Shown here in pieces: positions 1-13,255 of a DNA stretch of 64,000 bases (position 1 is the first letter of the stretch; every line of letters begins with the position of its first letter). The translations under genes were made by a program, and so were the position numbers. The DNA is taken from contig OX439009.1 of the NCBI GenBank assembly GCA_949316495.1, forward strand, positions 12,043,701-12,107,700. Direction: 5' to 3'. Under the pieces are notes generated by a model. That model had not been told where the DNA came from. It did no database searches and saw only the letters and a list, made by a program, of their open reading frames with translations. Source of the stretch: Amphiduros pacificus (taxonomy: Eukaryota; Annelida; Polychaeta; Phyllodocida; Hesionidae).

Positions 1-340
1 CAAATAATATTTTGGAACATTTTATTCGTGAACATGTTTTAATTTTTTAAAACAAAAGAACTAAATTAATGTTCTAAACTGCTGTACAAACAGTATTCCT
101 ACATTTTTAATCAAAAGGGAGACAAGCTATTTGTCTGTTTTGGCACTCAAGTATTAAAGTTCTCATCAAGATAATATTTTATTTACTCTATCAGCCACCA
201 GGGGGCACTGATCAAAGAGATTTGTTTCAACCCCAAGGTCTGATGAAGGGCACCATTTTGTCAGTCAAATATCTCTAGGCGGCGATAGTTTATCATAAAG
301 TGATTTAGAAAAGTCTTTGGTGCTTCCAAAGCGGATGGAT
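1..340. other. unannotated AT-rich DNA
   Basis: No coding, RNA or repeat signal seen. The short open frames here lack recognisable domains. Confidence 0.6.
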
Positions 341-530
341 CATTGGTATCTGACATGGCCCCATTACACAGTTGACAGAGCGACGAATCTGTGTCTTTCT
401 TGGTTATATAAATGGAGGAGATGGTGGGTTCGAATCCCAATGCCGGCATTGTTACTTTCACACTGGTCAGAAGGATTGAAGGTCGACCTGATATGGTCAT
501 TGTGGCTGAAATGGCCGTATAAACACCACG
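341..530 (+). mobile_element. degenerate tRNA-derived SINE fragment
   Basis: A tRNA-like head is visible. CAGTTGACAGAGCG resembles a Pol III A box, and GGGTTCGAATCCC, about 50 bp downstream, matches the B box and T arm. The acceptor ends do not pair, so this is not a functional tRNA gene. The tail does not clearly match the main SINE family of this window, so it may belong to a different or very old subfamily. Its ends are approximate. Confidence 0.5.
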
Positions 531-930
531 TCACAATTTTATACAATTTCAAAGATATCTGATCCATGCTGAAGGACGACGAATCATGTATTGTCTGGAT
601 GAAATGAACACATTTGACCAATATTTCCTTATATTTGAATTTGTTAAGTATAGAACTTAACGCTATTCTCCTGAAAATTTAAGTATAAACAATTTGTTGT
701 GTATATCATGCCATATTTAATTAGGTTTCCGTTTCCCTGTTGACAGACACAACTTACTTGACGTTAAAGACGTATTTCTTTCACCAGAAGGGGTTGCCAG
801 TCAACATTTACCTGTGGTGCAATGATAAAGAATTTGCAATAAATCACTCATGATCGGAATGTTTCCTCAACGGATGTGAAATCTACCGGACTCGTTTAGA
901 TCTGCCGGTAAATTGAAATTTGTGTAGTCC
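531..930. other. unannotated DNA
   Basis: AT-rich sequence with no supported feature. Confidence 0.55.
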
Positions 931-1103
931 CCTTACACGGAGACCGAGTGGGTTGTCATGTCGGAAAAACTGCGAGGGTAGAACTATATCTGCGACAAAT
1001 CGTCTCGCAATGATTGACTGCAATAATGTTGAAAGTGACGTAAAAGCCCTCACATACACACAAACATACACACACAAGCACACACACAAATACACACAAA
1101 CAT
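931..1103 (+). mobile_element. 5'-truncated SINE (3' body and tail)
   Basis: The segment GGTTGTCATGTC ... ACTATATCTGC ... AATAATGTTGAAAGTGACG aligns by eye with the 3' half of the SINEs at 34948-35200 and 30276-30601 (reverse). It is followed by an A/C-rich tail (ACACAAACATACACACA-like) at about 1061-1103. The tRNA-derived head is missing. Divergence from the other copies indicates an old insertion. Confidence 0.7.
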
Positions 1104-1698
1104 GGAGAGTTCAGCGCAATTACCTTGCAGATGGATTAAGTCTATGCCATGACGGCTGAGTTGCAGGCAAACCTAAATTTATTGTGACCATGTGATTTAA
1201 ACAGGTCCAAAGCCTGTATCCATATATCTTTGGGGTGAACATTCTCTGACACCTGTTAACTTCAGAGGAAAGGTTCATGCTTTAAAAGATGGATGTGTAG
1301 GGTTGCAAGAGAAATCATTTATTCTCTAGGGGAAATTCAAGATTTATTTGTGTTATTGAGATTCAGAATTCCAGGAGGTCATTTAGCTATAGAGAAATAA
1401 CTATACTGAAGGAGTCACAGTCATATAAAAATACATTTCCTATGAATTCACCACCCCCAGTTTGTAATTTCTGGGCACTCCCTATCTAATCCTAACCCGG
1501 GCAGCTAATCCTTTTGCCCTGGTTTGTTATAATGCGTCATCTATTCTGGGGGATTGCTGACCCAACCATTAACAACATGCAACCAAAGCATTGACATCGA
1601 AGTGTCAAAACATACACGTTCAAAACCTACAAATTACCCAGCAGACACGGAGGATTTCTGGTTGAAATCTCCGAAACTTATGGGCAACCAGGTATCCA
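1104..1698. other. unannotated DNA
   Basis: No supported feature. A 67-codon frame at 1554-1757 runs into the following tandem repeat and has no recognisable domain. Confidence 0.5.
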
Positions 1699-1860
1699 CG
1701 TGGTTAAGACGTGAATTTCAAGACGTGAATTTCTGGTCTCGTTTATGTCGTGGTTAAGACGTAATTTTCAGGACGTGAATCTCTGGTCTAGTTTACGTCG
1801 TGGTTAAGACGTGATTTTCAGGACGCGGTTTTCGGTCCAGTTCAGGACGTGATTGAGATA
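1699..1860. repeat. 50-bp tandem repeat, about 3 copies
   Basis: The word CGTGGTTAAGACG recurs at 1699, 1749 and 1799, exactly 50 bp apart. Each unit also contains GGACGTGAAT and TCTGGTC variants. The third copy decays after about 1840. Confidence 0.9.
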
Positions 1861-2766
1861 TGATTTTCAAGATATAAAAATATTTGGTTACAGATGTGGT
1901 TGATATATCAAACTCAAAAATTAGATTCAATTGTCAAATATAAATTCCAACCTTTGTAAAAGCTATTTTAATTATACAAATGATAAAATCCTTAGATGAT
2001 GCTATTTTAGCCGTGCGCTGGTCACATCCTGATAAAGGCCGCCTATAAAGTGAAAAGTTCGTTTTGCAATGCCCAGATCGTTTTTTGGGGCAATTATTTT
2101 AATATGAGAAGCAACCTCTCTGTCATTTGTATCGCTTCCCTCTTCTTCATGTAAAAATTCCTGTCTTATCCATGTGAAACATTCACGTCTTATCCACGTG
2201 AAAATTACATGTCATTTTGCTTTGCATATTTCACCAGTTAACCACATCAACACCACGTCATTTCAAACAGTTTTGTCTGCTGGGTCGTACACTGGAATCA
2301 GAAAATTTGTTATTGAATTCGATAATAAAAGGGGTGGCGGGCATCTATTGCCGCCAGATGTCCGCACCGAGCAATAGAGGTGAATTAGTTGCACTTCTGA
2401 AGCCGGTAGGACCAACGGACTATTTCAGGAAATGTAATATGTCAAATGACAAAAACTGCCACCATATACCTTTTCTGATATAAAAAGGACTAAAGCATAA
2501 AACGAAATATCCCTACCGATGAAATGACCATGACTATGTAGTTTATTGGATTGTTGCATAATCAAAAAGCCAGGGGCATTCCTGCCAGACATACCGGATA
2601 TTGGTGGTCAGCTGTGCTCATATCAATGTCCCACATGCCCCAGACTCTTGTCAAGTGTGACATTACTCTATTCGGTGAAAGACCTTTATGAATGTGTATA
2701 CTTTTAGAATCATTTGATGAGTTGCATCACAATGACGACAAGCTTTATTTTATATTTGTTTACATA
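1861..2766. other. unannotated DNA
   Basis: No gene recognised. Scattered CACGTGAA words near 2170-2205 (two CCACGTG-like palindromes) hint at degenerate local repetition only. Confidence 0.5.
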
Positions 2767-3924
2767 GTTGTCCACATTTCTCTGCACGGTGTTGTCCTCA
2801 TTTCTCTGCACAGTGTTGTCCTCATTTCTCTGCACAGTGTTGTCCTCATTACTCTGCACAGTGTTGTCCTCATTACTCTGCACAGTGTTGTCCTCATTTC
2901 TCTGCACAGTGTTGTCCTCATTTCTCTGCATAGTGTTGTCCTCATTATTTTGCACAGTGTTGTCCTCATAAATGTGCCTTGTATTGTCCTCATTACTCTG
3001 TATGGCATTGTCCTCATCACTCTGCATGGCATTGTCCTCAATACTCTGTATAATATTGCCCTCGTCACTCTGTATGGCATTGTCCTCATTACTCTGTATG
3101 GCATTGTCCTCATCACTCTGCATGGCATTGTCCTCAATACTCTGTATGGCATTGTCCTCATCACTCCGTATGGCATTGTCCTTATTGCTCTGCATGGCAT
3201 TGTCCTTATTACTCTGTATGGCATTGTCCTGATCACTCTGTATGGCATTGTCTCATCACTCTCCATGGCATTGTCCTTATTACTCTGTATGGCATTGTCC
3301 TTATTACTCTATATGACATTGTCCTTATCACTCTGTATGGCATTGTCCTCATTACTTTGTATGGCATTGTCCTCATTACTCTGTATGGCATTGTCCTCAT
3401 TACTCTGTATGGCATTGTCCTCATCACTCTGTATGGCATTGTCCTCATCACTCTGTATGGCATTGTCCTCATTACTCTGAATGGCATCGTCCTTGTTATC
3501 CTGTATGGCATTGTCCTCATCACTCTTAATGGCATTGTCCTTATTACTCTGTATGGCATTGTCCTCATTACTCTGTATGGCATTGTCCTTGTTACTCTGT
3601 ATGGCATTGTCCTCGTTACTCTGTATGGCATTGTCCTCATCACTCTGTATGGCATTGTCTTCATCACTCTGTATGGCATTGTCCTCATCACTCTGTATGG
3701 CATTGTCCTTATCACTCTGTATGGCATTGTCGTCATTACTCTGAATGGCATTGTCCTTGTTACTCTGTATGGCATTGTCCTCATCACTCTCAACGGCATT
3801 GTCCTTATTACTCTGTATGGCATTGTCCTTATTACTCTGTATGGCATGGTCCTCATCACTCTGTATGGCATTGTCCTCATCACTCTGTATGGCATTGTCC
3901 TCGTTTATTTTCATAGTGTTGCCC
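2767..3924. repeat. 24-bp minisatellite, about 48 copies, two subfamilies
   Basis: The 24-bp period is shown by the regular recurrence of ATTGTCCTCAT or GTTGTCCTCAT. The first roughly 200 bp uses a unit with CTGCACAGTGTTGTCC. From about 2985 the unit switches to CTGTATGGCATTGTCC, which persists to the end. Because 24 is divisible by three and the unit has no stop, several frames on both strands stay open for 160-260 codons. They encode monotonous octapeptide repeats such as YGIVLITL. I treat these as by-products, not genes. Confidence 0.95.
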
Positions 3925-4298
3925 CATACCTTTGTCCTGCATTAGTTCTCTAACAATGCTGGATAGGTAGCCACGATACAATATAACTGATTTGGAAGCT
4001 ACCAAATAAAAGACCTTGATCCGAGCCTTATAAAAATGATAGTCTCCTCTTGGGGGCTTCTGCTATAAAGAATCTGATATCATTATGAACTACATGAGCT
4101 ACAATTTGACTGAGCTTCGACCCCCAATCCATGGACCCTTACATCATAAACAAGATTCATGGGGGAGGGTAACAGTCAAGAACTACAATGTATTATGCAT
4201 TCCGTTTTTATGTTCAACATTCATTTCACCTATGATTAAGTTCTTAATGCTTTTATCACACCTACGTCCCAGTACTTAACCTCTCTCTTTGCAAGTCG
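3925..4298. other. unannotated DNA
   Basis: No supported feature. Confidence 0.55.
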
Positions 4299-4403
4299 TT
4301 TTTACCTAATATCACCCAATGTCCTTATTTTTTATCTTTTTGACCTAATATCACCCAATGTCCTTATTTTTTATCTTTTTACCTAATATCACCCAATGTC
4401 CTT
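4299..4403. repeat. 38/39-bp tandem repeat, 2.5 copies
   Basis: ACCTAATATCACCCAATG begins at 4304, 4343 and 4381. The intervening sequence is a T-rich CTTATTTTTTATC stretch. The copies are near-identical, so this is a young local duplication. Confidence 0.92.
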
Positions 4404-7400
4404 GCCAAAACAATCAAATCACACTTGTCTTTGTCATATGGTATCATCTCTATTGCTTGCTCCTACATCCAAGTCACATGTTCTACAATCACCAAATGCT
4501 TTGCTCTCTACACTGATTATTGGTGAACTCTTCAGTATTGGAGATTGTTAAAATTGCTTTGATGTCTCTTTTGAAAGCGTCATAACATTTTCGTCTGGTC
4601 ACATGATCTAATTAGCATAATTATCATAATTTACAATTTTATAGGAATTGGAATTCGAAACTCATTGTGTGGAAGAGAAAAGAATTCCAGCCAGATTTCG
4701 TATTTCATCCATCAAAGCGAGACATTATTTATTGCTCAGTGAACTTGTGATCACAGTCTTAATTCTAGGTTATATAGACTCTGCCCCCTTGTGTCAGCCA
4801 CACACATAATTAGTGTTCAATCACCAATCGACAACATCACGAGAAATGGGAGACATTGAACATGAAATGGGTAGAACAAAACTTCCTATTGCAGTGGGTA
4901 CATGGTGTCACTTTCGCCCAGCATAAATGGTGCCAAAAATAGAACACATTCTCCAATTTATATACATATTCAAGAACTAATTTTAGCACCTTCCTCTTAT
5001 TGAAGAAAAATAAGATATACGAAGATTTGCAGAAATAAATCAGCTTTTCAATGACGTAATCCATTTGTGTAGACTCTACATTTAATACATTTCTTATCAC
5101 CTGATGCTTTTTCTATTGCAAATCTAGCACATTTTTGCATACTTTAAGAGTTTATTATACTTTTTTATGTATCATTATGATTACAGCAACTTATTGGGGG
5201 TTAGTTTCTGAAAATACACTTATATCACATATGCCAGCTGCAAAAACTGAGTTAAACCTGTTTAAACGACCGAATTGAACCCTGCATGTTCCATAAAGCC
5301 CTACAGATCACCTATCTGGGCTTTGCCGATTGGTGATTGGAGAACACTTAATTGTTTTGAAACATCAAAATAACCTAGAATTTTATGTAGTCTTAGAATT
5401 TTATATAATTTCTTTCTTAATTTTAAAGCAAAAAAAGTCATTTGAAAAAATAATTTGGAACATTAAAAGTCTTCAGGTTTCTCTTTGTGCATTGCAAATG
5501 TTGATAGGGCAAGTATTTTAGAAATTATGATAATAAACATAGAGAAACACAAAACGGGCCCTGAATGATCATTTGGCATGTGTGTGTGGTGATTTATCCA
5601 CTATTCTTACAGTTGGTTATCTATATGTAATCCTTTTCCATTATACCCTTCCCACAAAAAACCAGGGTAGGGTCTGACAGATTACCACAGTTAATAATGT
5701 CAGGGGTTCTCTTAACCTCTCTTTGACAGACCATTAGCAATTTATGTTAACTATTTAATGTGGGCAAAAAGGAATATTTGTAGCACATGCCACACTGGCA
5801 TCGTTCATCTATTAGGGACATAAATCCCATGGTCATCAATTAACAGGGAGATGTCATTTCCTCTGATCTGATAGTACAGACTTCAAATATTGGCTGACTT
5901 GGTTTTGGTAGTGATAATATCCTTAGGCTTGCTTAATGGACAACCATAAATCACTGTTAAGGTGTTTTTTCATTCACTAATCATCACGTCTTGTATAATA
6001 AACACTAACTTTTTCCCATGCTCAGATATTTCCTCATTGACTTTGTAACAAAGTACCATTGATTGGAATCTTGGACGTCTGCAGTGTTTGCTTGGGAATT
6101 CTCATGATGCAGCAAATTAGATCCATAAAAGCCCCCCAAAATTCCTTTCTCTATTTTAACAGCAAGAAATTTAATTCTCACTGCTCGAGTGGGCCATGCT
6201 GCCACCTGGTTGTGTTAAATTCTGTCACGTATGGGGGAACTTTGTGGACTTTGTGGGGGAACTTAGGTCATCAAAGTAACAAATGTTGATTGACATGTCA
6301 TTATACTTCTGACACTTTTCATACCCAAAAGGTCTTTCTACTCCTCTCAAGATTCCTAAAGTGAATTTTTTTTTCTGCACATGCATTTGTTGCCCAAATA
6401 TTCCTTTTACAGCATACAAAATGATGGTCATCGGATCAACTGTCATGAATACAAACATATCCCAGCATGCAATTTACATGACACAAGAGACACCTGGTGG
6501 ATCACAAATGTTGAAACTCAAGCAGTGAGAATTGGAATGCTTAATCCCCTAACAATAAATTGATTACGTTTCATGTTGGAACTAATAATTACTAATAGTA
6601 TAAAACTGCCATCAATATTGTCAACACGTTTCGATTGAAAACACGTAATATAAGCAGATCTTGATATTAAACACTTTGAAGCCATTAGAATCATTCCTAA
6701 ACAATAGAGTAAGGCTGCCTCCACAGTAATCGATTCTTGGGAATATTAATTTAAAAGAGCAAACAGATCGGCTTGGTATCAAATGAATATTGCTCAGATC
6801 ATCTCATTTTTTAAAAAGCTAGTATTGCATTTATGAGCATTTTAACCATTCACCTTTTTATAACATTAATGTCAATTCTTAGATTCTCTTTCAGTAAAAA
6901 TAATATTCTGCTGTAAATAAATTTTAAATATATAAGATCATTTCTAATATTTCTACATATGTAAGACCTTATTACTGGCGCAGCATTTTTCAATATTTTC
7001 ATCAAGTTCTCATATTTGTTTGATTTAAAATAGATAATGTAAAATATATTCAAACTGCAAAATACGCAGTAGGCTTTGAGATATTCTCATCTTCAGTCTG
7101 ACTCTAATGAAAGTCTGAAATTTTCCGAGGGATGTATTCACTAAAGTAATAGACAGGAAAAGCATGTCAAACATCCCATATATTTGTTAGCCAGACCAGT
7201 ATACATACACTTTAAGATTTATCATAACTAACTACACATCCGGGTCTTTATCTTTGGCACTTTGACATCCGGATTGTTATCCTTGACATTTTTTATCTTT
7301 TCAATCCTTTAATAAGTTCAAAACTGTTGAACTGACTTATGTGATATTTGTAAACATTGCGCGTTTAAGCGATATTGTGTAAACTTTAGGAATATAAACA

Positions 7401-8569
7401 TATTTAAATACGGGAAAACTATTCATTTTAAATGAATCACTCCATTTTAGAAGCTCTATCTTGCTTACATTATTCAAATTATTTTGAGATCTCCCATCCT
7501 ATATGATATAGGTCAATGAAATCTTTAAATGACAAACGTGTTTTGAGGAGAACAGGTCCACGTGCATAGAAAATTGCAAAATGAATAATTAGTTAACATT
7601 GAGAGCAGCAGCAAACAAATACTTTAAACTTAAGCTAACTATTATATTGACAGAATAAACAAAATCTTCCTTCTTTTGAAAACATAAATTATTCATGGAA
7701 TTTGTGCATGTTATAAAATTTTATGATTTGACAATAAAATCCTGCGCAGATTGTGCCTGGTGTGTGAGTATTGATTTCTTAATAATAAAAATGCTTTGAC
7801 AAAATATTCTGGCCTTGCACTGTTGAAAGCAAAATACATTTTATGAGCTTGAAAGAAATAGTATAATACAACACCGATGAGTTACTTTTTAAAGACTTAC
7901 AAGTGTAATCACACATGCACAAATAACCCTCAATACTTCCTCCCAGGATTGTCAATGTTCAGGATCTACCTCCCGTTTTTAAACACTTGCGCAATACATC
8001 AATAAAAACCTGAACATATTCCAGATTCAAAATTATATTGAAAAATGTTATCACGTGACCTAATTTGCATAATGTTACATAATGATTAAATAAAAAACTT
8101 TTAGTTTTCAAGTAAAGTAAGAAATAATATGATATTCTGATACAACATTTTAGGTTATTTTGATATTTCAAAAAAATAAACGCACTATTCCATGTATAAA
8201 CTTCAAAATTTGTTTTGACAAAAGGCAACGGCTACTCAAAATAGTAAAAATAAATTAATGCCACATAGCAAAATTATATGAGATAACCCTCGCGTCCAAA
8301 TTTAATAGATTTAGTTTATTTTAGTTTATCTTTTAGGACATTGAACTTTTGATGGCTTCCCCTTTTTTAACATAAATCAATGTTAATCATCCAAAACCTC
8401 ACACAGCAACGTTAAATTAACACTTGTTCAGCTTCAATATGACCCAGATACATCAATTTGATCAGGAAACGGCTCTTATGTATTAAATTATAGTTTTACA
8501 GTAGCTAAAGTAAAGGAAGTTTTGTACAAATTTGTGATATTAAATATAATTTCAAATGGATATGTCCAT
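4404..8569. other. 4.2 kb of AT-rich DNA, no feature supported
   Basis: Only frames shorter than about 90 codons occur, none with a recognisable domain. A short imperfect duplication (CATCCGG ... TTATC ... TTGACA) lies near 7235-7290. This could be intronic or intergenic; I cannot tell. Confidence 0.5.
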
Positions 8570-8905
8570 ATTCAGTGTACTCTGCCATCATGCTGAGCCC
8601 ATATAGACGTTGGTCACTTATGGCTTATTATACCTAACTTGTTTTAAGGGAGGATAGGCTTATTGAGACATATATCAGACCAATATTAACAAAGTTATGA
8701 TAGAAATTAATTCTTTACAACAGCAATGAGCTAGGTTTGGTTTATTAAATCATATATATCCGTTATATAATGAATGTACGGTGATCTTTGCCTCTTGATA
8801 CATAATTGTTGGTATTGCCAGCATTTCTCAAAATAATGTTTAAAACTGGATGTGGCACCCACTATATTATCAAAATCATGATCATGATCATTCCGGTGCA
8901 TTCCA
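8570..8905 (+). repeat. dispersed repeat family A, copy 1
   Basis: Blocks in the same order match 29780-30085: GACGTTGGT, TATTATACCTA, AATGAGC, TTAAATCATA, GCCTCTTGAT and finally TATATTATCAAAATCATGAT. The last block is also shared with 20630-20660. Matches are interspersed with divergence, as expected for old copies of one interspersed element. I find no coding capacity and cannot fix the ends or class. Confidence 0.65.
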
Positions 8906-10364
8906 GTGCTATACTCATTGTCATTCGTGAAATCTTTTAAAATATAGATTTTCTCCTGATAATCAAGCACTTGCATATTTCTCATCATTTAAACTTTATG
9001 GGGTCTTTTATAAGTTTAGTGGCGATATAAGAATGATATTTTCACTTTATCTTGGTTATCTTTAAATAATGGCGTTTCTCACAAAAGTATCTTTTACATA
9101 TGGCATGTTCAAATAATGGCTTTCTTACTGATGGATCTTTTTCAATATGTCTATTAAAAGACAACATGGCTTATAGCATGAAGACTGAAACATTGGGAAA
9201 TGCAATGGACCTATTCATGTCTGTTCAGCCTCTTTGTTCTGCTGATGTTTGAGGTCAAGGGACCGTGCATGCTAACTATCTCAATTAAGTTGACTAATAA
9301 CATCAGATTTCATGATCTTTATATTAAGTAAATTCCATTGAGTTTTATATACTGGGGTAAGGGTTGTTTAACAGGGTTGTGTATGAGCCAAATATTAAAA
9401 AACATCTTCGGTTAATAGGTAATTCTGATTATTTAATCAAAATATTTTTTTATTGCTAAATACAATGTACTAATCATTGGAATAATCACATAGAAAGGAA
9501 TAAGTCAGAATGAACGTATTTGCTTCAAGATGAGAGCATTTAGACTTTGGTCTTGATGTTTCTGCCTTAGATTATAAATAATATCACAATGGTGGTTCAT
9601 AATTAGATGTAATTCCTCAATTTCATTGATGAGATACTTAAATATAAACACGACTGTAACTTTATCTTTTATTATCAGACACATCAGTGTAAGTATCTCA
9701 CATCAGCTTACTACATAAGGCGCTATGATGCTGTCTCCCCAAATCTCAGCGTGACTCTCAGAAGCGAGATCTCGCTGTGGTCTGGGAGTTGAAATCTCGT
9801 CGCAAGAGCTGTGGTGCCAGTGACCTGGACGAGTCATTACGTTATGTATGAGACAGACTGAGAGCTATCCAAGCTTTTTCTTAAGATGAGTTTGCAATTT
9901 GTCTGCCCTTTGCAACTTGAAGGTGATTTCTGCAAAACTCAACTCTTCACGGTGTTCTTATGATAAGAACAGACACCAGTCTTGTGGGATTGATTATGGC
10001 TTTCAGGATTTATCACAGGAGATGCATTCAGTTGCCATTGAGACTTTGGCTGACATCCTCTTAAAGCAAGTCTATCCAAAGGAGTTTTAATATTAGTTTG
10101 ATGAAAATTTGTTACTTGTTATTTTTTTACAGAGTATTGCTATTTATGATTCCCAATAAAAAGATTTATATAATGTGAATTGTTTCCATACATAGTAAAC
10201 AAAACCATAAATTAGACAAGGAGGATCAGGATAGAAATAACATTTAACAAACAAAAAATATTTTAATACATAAAAATATATCATAGTTTGGAAGTGTCAA
10301 TAAATTCCTCCTATTTCCATTTTGAGCCGATTTCATACTAGAGATATTTGAAATTCAAGAGACA

Positions 10365-10370
<6 letters not shown>
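8906..10370. other. unannotated DNA with one GC-richer block
   Basis: Mostly AT-rich. At about 9715-9860 there is a GC-richer patch containing the palindrome AGCGAGATCTCGCT. A 53-codon stretch on the minus strand is open there, but I recognise no domain. Confidence 0.45.
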
Positions 10371-10437
<67 letters not shown>

Positions 10438-10457
10438 ACACACACACACACACACAA
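10371..10457. repeat. (CA)n microsatellite
   Basis: About 43 dinucleotide units, with one CATACA interruption near 10432. Confidence 0.98.
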
Positions 10458-11194
10458 ATGATGACTCAATCTTTATCGATCTTCAGCAAGGATTTGATAA
10501 AACATGACAGTAGAAGTAAAATTTTGTGATCATATTTTGTTTAAAGTAAATATATGTTCTAGGTATTTTTCTATATTCCCTCCATTATTCCTTCCTTTCA
10601 ACTTAAAACAAAACAAACTTTTTGATCAATTTGATTTATTTCATGAGACAACCTGGTCATAATATTGAGTAATTCTATCTAAAAGGATCACAAAAAGGCA
10701 TTTTGAAAGAGTCTGGTCCATGCTAAATGGTACTTTACCAGTAGTTTTATTGCAGAACAATCGGCCACGAAATGAATGGACTTTAAAGCTTGCAATACTG
10801 AGAGAATGCAACTTCAAAGATTTTATATTTACACTCATGGTCAGGCAATTCAATCATGACAATGAGGAAGTACATGCATTATTTGACATTTTATTTATCA
10901 TATTTAGTGAAGCCATGATCACTGTATCTAAGACAGTAGTGGCAGCACAGCTGACGACATAAAAGCCTCTCACGGCAATATAGCTGCCATTCAATTCATT
11001 TATTCAATTTGCTAGTTTTTATTACACCATTTGACCTTGTGGCAGATCTCGTTAGTCAATAATCTGACGAGATGTTTCTTTGCGTGCAGATGCACTTAAA
11101 ACTTTCATGAAATCATGGAGGTCAAAAGCAATTTTACGGTATTTTTTGGGCATGTTTAAATGATATGTGGCCATGAAACTGTGATACAAAACGT
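10458..11194. other. unannotated DNA
   Basis: No supported feature. The overlapping frames at 10641-10962 look random in composition. Confidence 0.5.
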
Positions 11195-11545
11195 TACCTC
11201 CCTGAAATCATGCAAAATACACCTGCCAGGATTATTTTATTTTGCTGATAGTGCTGTTAGTACTATGTGGCCACATGGGTACATCTGATGTGCTCTGTAA
11301 AGGTATTAGACCTGTACCAATAGACAAAATAAATTGACAAATCAGTAATTTGTCTGAAGGTACCCCATTGTAAGCAAACCTCTACCAAGCAGGTGTTTGC
11401 ACTCTATCACTGGTCAGCTGAGCAAAGTTTGTTGACAAAGTGTTCGTTTAAGATCTAGATTATATCATAAGATTCATGTATTTTCAAATGGCACAGAAAT
11501 TACTCTTCGGGTAATATGATGGTTGAGAAAGTTTGATTGAAAATT
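11195..11545 (+). repeat. dispersed repeat family C, copy 1
   Basis: It shares ordered blocks with 12885-13255: CCAGGATTATTTT, TTTTGCTGA, CTGAAGGT, CCCCATTGT, TTGCACT, TATC, CTGGTCAGC, AAAGTGTT and TTTCAAATGGC. Copy 2 has an extra AT-rich insert of about 50 bp in the middle. The class is unknown. Confidence 0.65.
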
Positions 11546-12884
11546 TAGGTTATGAACATTTATATCATGTAAGGAAAATTTGCTTGTACAGCTGATTTTA
11601 CAAAGGCTTTCAATGGCTTTGAAAATGGAACTACAACTCTGTTGTGGTTAACAGCACATGTAGTTCCCTGTAATATATTCATATAGCGCTGTTTTCTAAC
11701 GCATCTTTTCAAAACACTTGTATATGCCTGAACTATAAAGACACCCAAACAATCTAATAAATATTTTAAAATCTTAACTTGCATAATGACGATTCAGTAT
11801 TTTCTTGTGTGTGAATCTCAGATCATAGTAAAACAAAATTCACTGCTTTATATAAAGTGAGCAATGTCTAAAACACTTTAAGTAAGTCCTGAGTAGAAAT
11901 AAGAGGCGGGAGTAAAATTGGCATCGATTTCTCATCCAGGGGCATGCTGAGACTTTGGGTTGCATCCATTTTTCTCCATTATTTCACTGTAAATTCACAG
12001 AAAGCATTTTGTGAGCATTTTTATGACGGATATACTACGCAATCTGAGACCGGCCTGGATTACCAAAAAAATCAGTCCAAATGACAACTGTAAAACTAAC
12101 AAAAGAACTGTCTCAAGTTAGAAATCAATGGCATTAAACGCGATGATGACGGCTGTTGATTTTAGAGTTATATTTCTACCGATATCATACTAACTTCCCA
12201 AAGTTGCAGACCAATCTGGGATATTAAATTAGCATACGTCGTACGGGCGGATGAATCCGGGAAATGATGATACGAACAAAGGCTAATACCACTAAATGCG
12301 CAGTGATATTCCTACGCAGGGACTATATGCTGTTGTGCGGATGAATCACAAACGGGGTTGCGCAAAGGCCAAATAAGGACTTTGCCTAAAAACTCTCTCC
12401 TTTGCATAAAGTTGATGAAACAGATCGGCAGGCAGACGACGGAGAACATCAAACCGCGAATATTGCAATACCAGACACCATCTATGCATCACCAAAGTAG
12501 ACTGATCGTAGGCCATTCTGGACATAATTGCATCATTTCACTTCATATTCAAGGCGCAAATAATTCCAATGATTGCTTCTTTGGTCAAATCATGAAGATG
12601 TCATATCGTCTTCGTATCATTTCATTCCACGTCTAGTTGTAAATATGACCGAATAGTTTGAAATGATATTGGCGGACAAACACCTACTTCTGCTTCAGCA
12701 AAAAGGCTGAGTAGTGTGATCTCATGCACTCACAGTTTTCTTTTAGAAAACCACTCACTTTACTTGAACGAGATGAATGCATGTGCTGGCGCATAGTATG
12801 ACACAAAAAGAAATTATTTTTTACAAAATACCAAAATATTCTGTTGAAATCGATTTTATCGACACAACCACCCTGTGAAAATTT
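11546..12884. other. unannotated DNA
   Basis: A 92-codon plus-strand frame at 12358-12636 is the longest here. It has no signal peptide, conserved domain or repeat that I recognise, so I do not call it a gene. The block at 12000-12640 is slightly richer in GC than its surroundings. Confidence 0.45.
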
Positions 12885-13255
12885 GCCAGGATACACTTTC
12901 CAGGATTATTTTGTTTTGCTGAAAGTGCCCAGGGGTATGTGGTCACACAAGAATGTTACCAATGTTGTGGTCTTTAAGTTTGTTAGTCCAATACAAACAG
13001 ACAAACGCCAATAGAGAAACAGGCTTTTGTAAGCCATATCACTCCAGTGTCCCAATCTGAAGGTGCCCCATTGTTAATAATCAATAACTAAGTTAGTAAA
13101 CAATAAATAAGTAGCACTTAACTGAGTAGCTTGCACTTTATCGCTGGTCAGCAAAGCAATTTTTGTCTAAAAAGTGTTGAGTGGATGATTTATACTTTAG
13201 CAGGAAATTCGTCTGCTTTCAAATGGCGCAAACATTTAGGTCATAAAGGTTAATG
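12885..13255 (+). repeat. dispersed repeat family C, copy 2
   Basis: Aligns by eye with 11195-11545 in the same orientation. It carries an internal AT-rich insertion around 13075-13125 that copy 1 lacks. Confidence 0.65.

Noticed and set aside
341-450. Possible tRNA gene
   Set aside because: A- and B-box-like words are present but the acceptor stem does not pair; better explained as a SINE head.
2692-3953. Long open frames of 160-262 codons on both strands
   Set aside because: They are translations of a 24-bp minisatellite without stops. Overlapping frames on both strands are open equally, there is no codon bias and there is no domain.
12358-12636. 92-codon plus-strand frame as a gene
   Set aside because: No domain recognised. 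It could at most be an exon or chance frame; evidence is insufficient.
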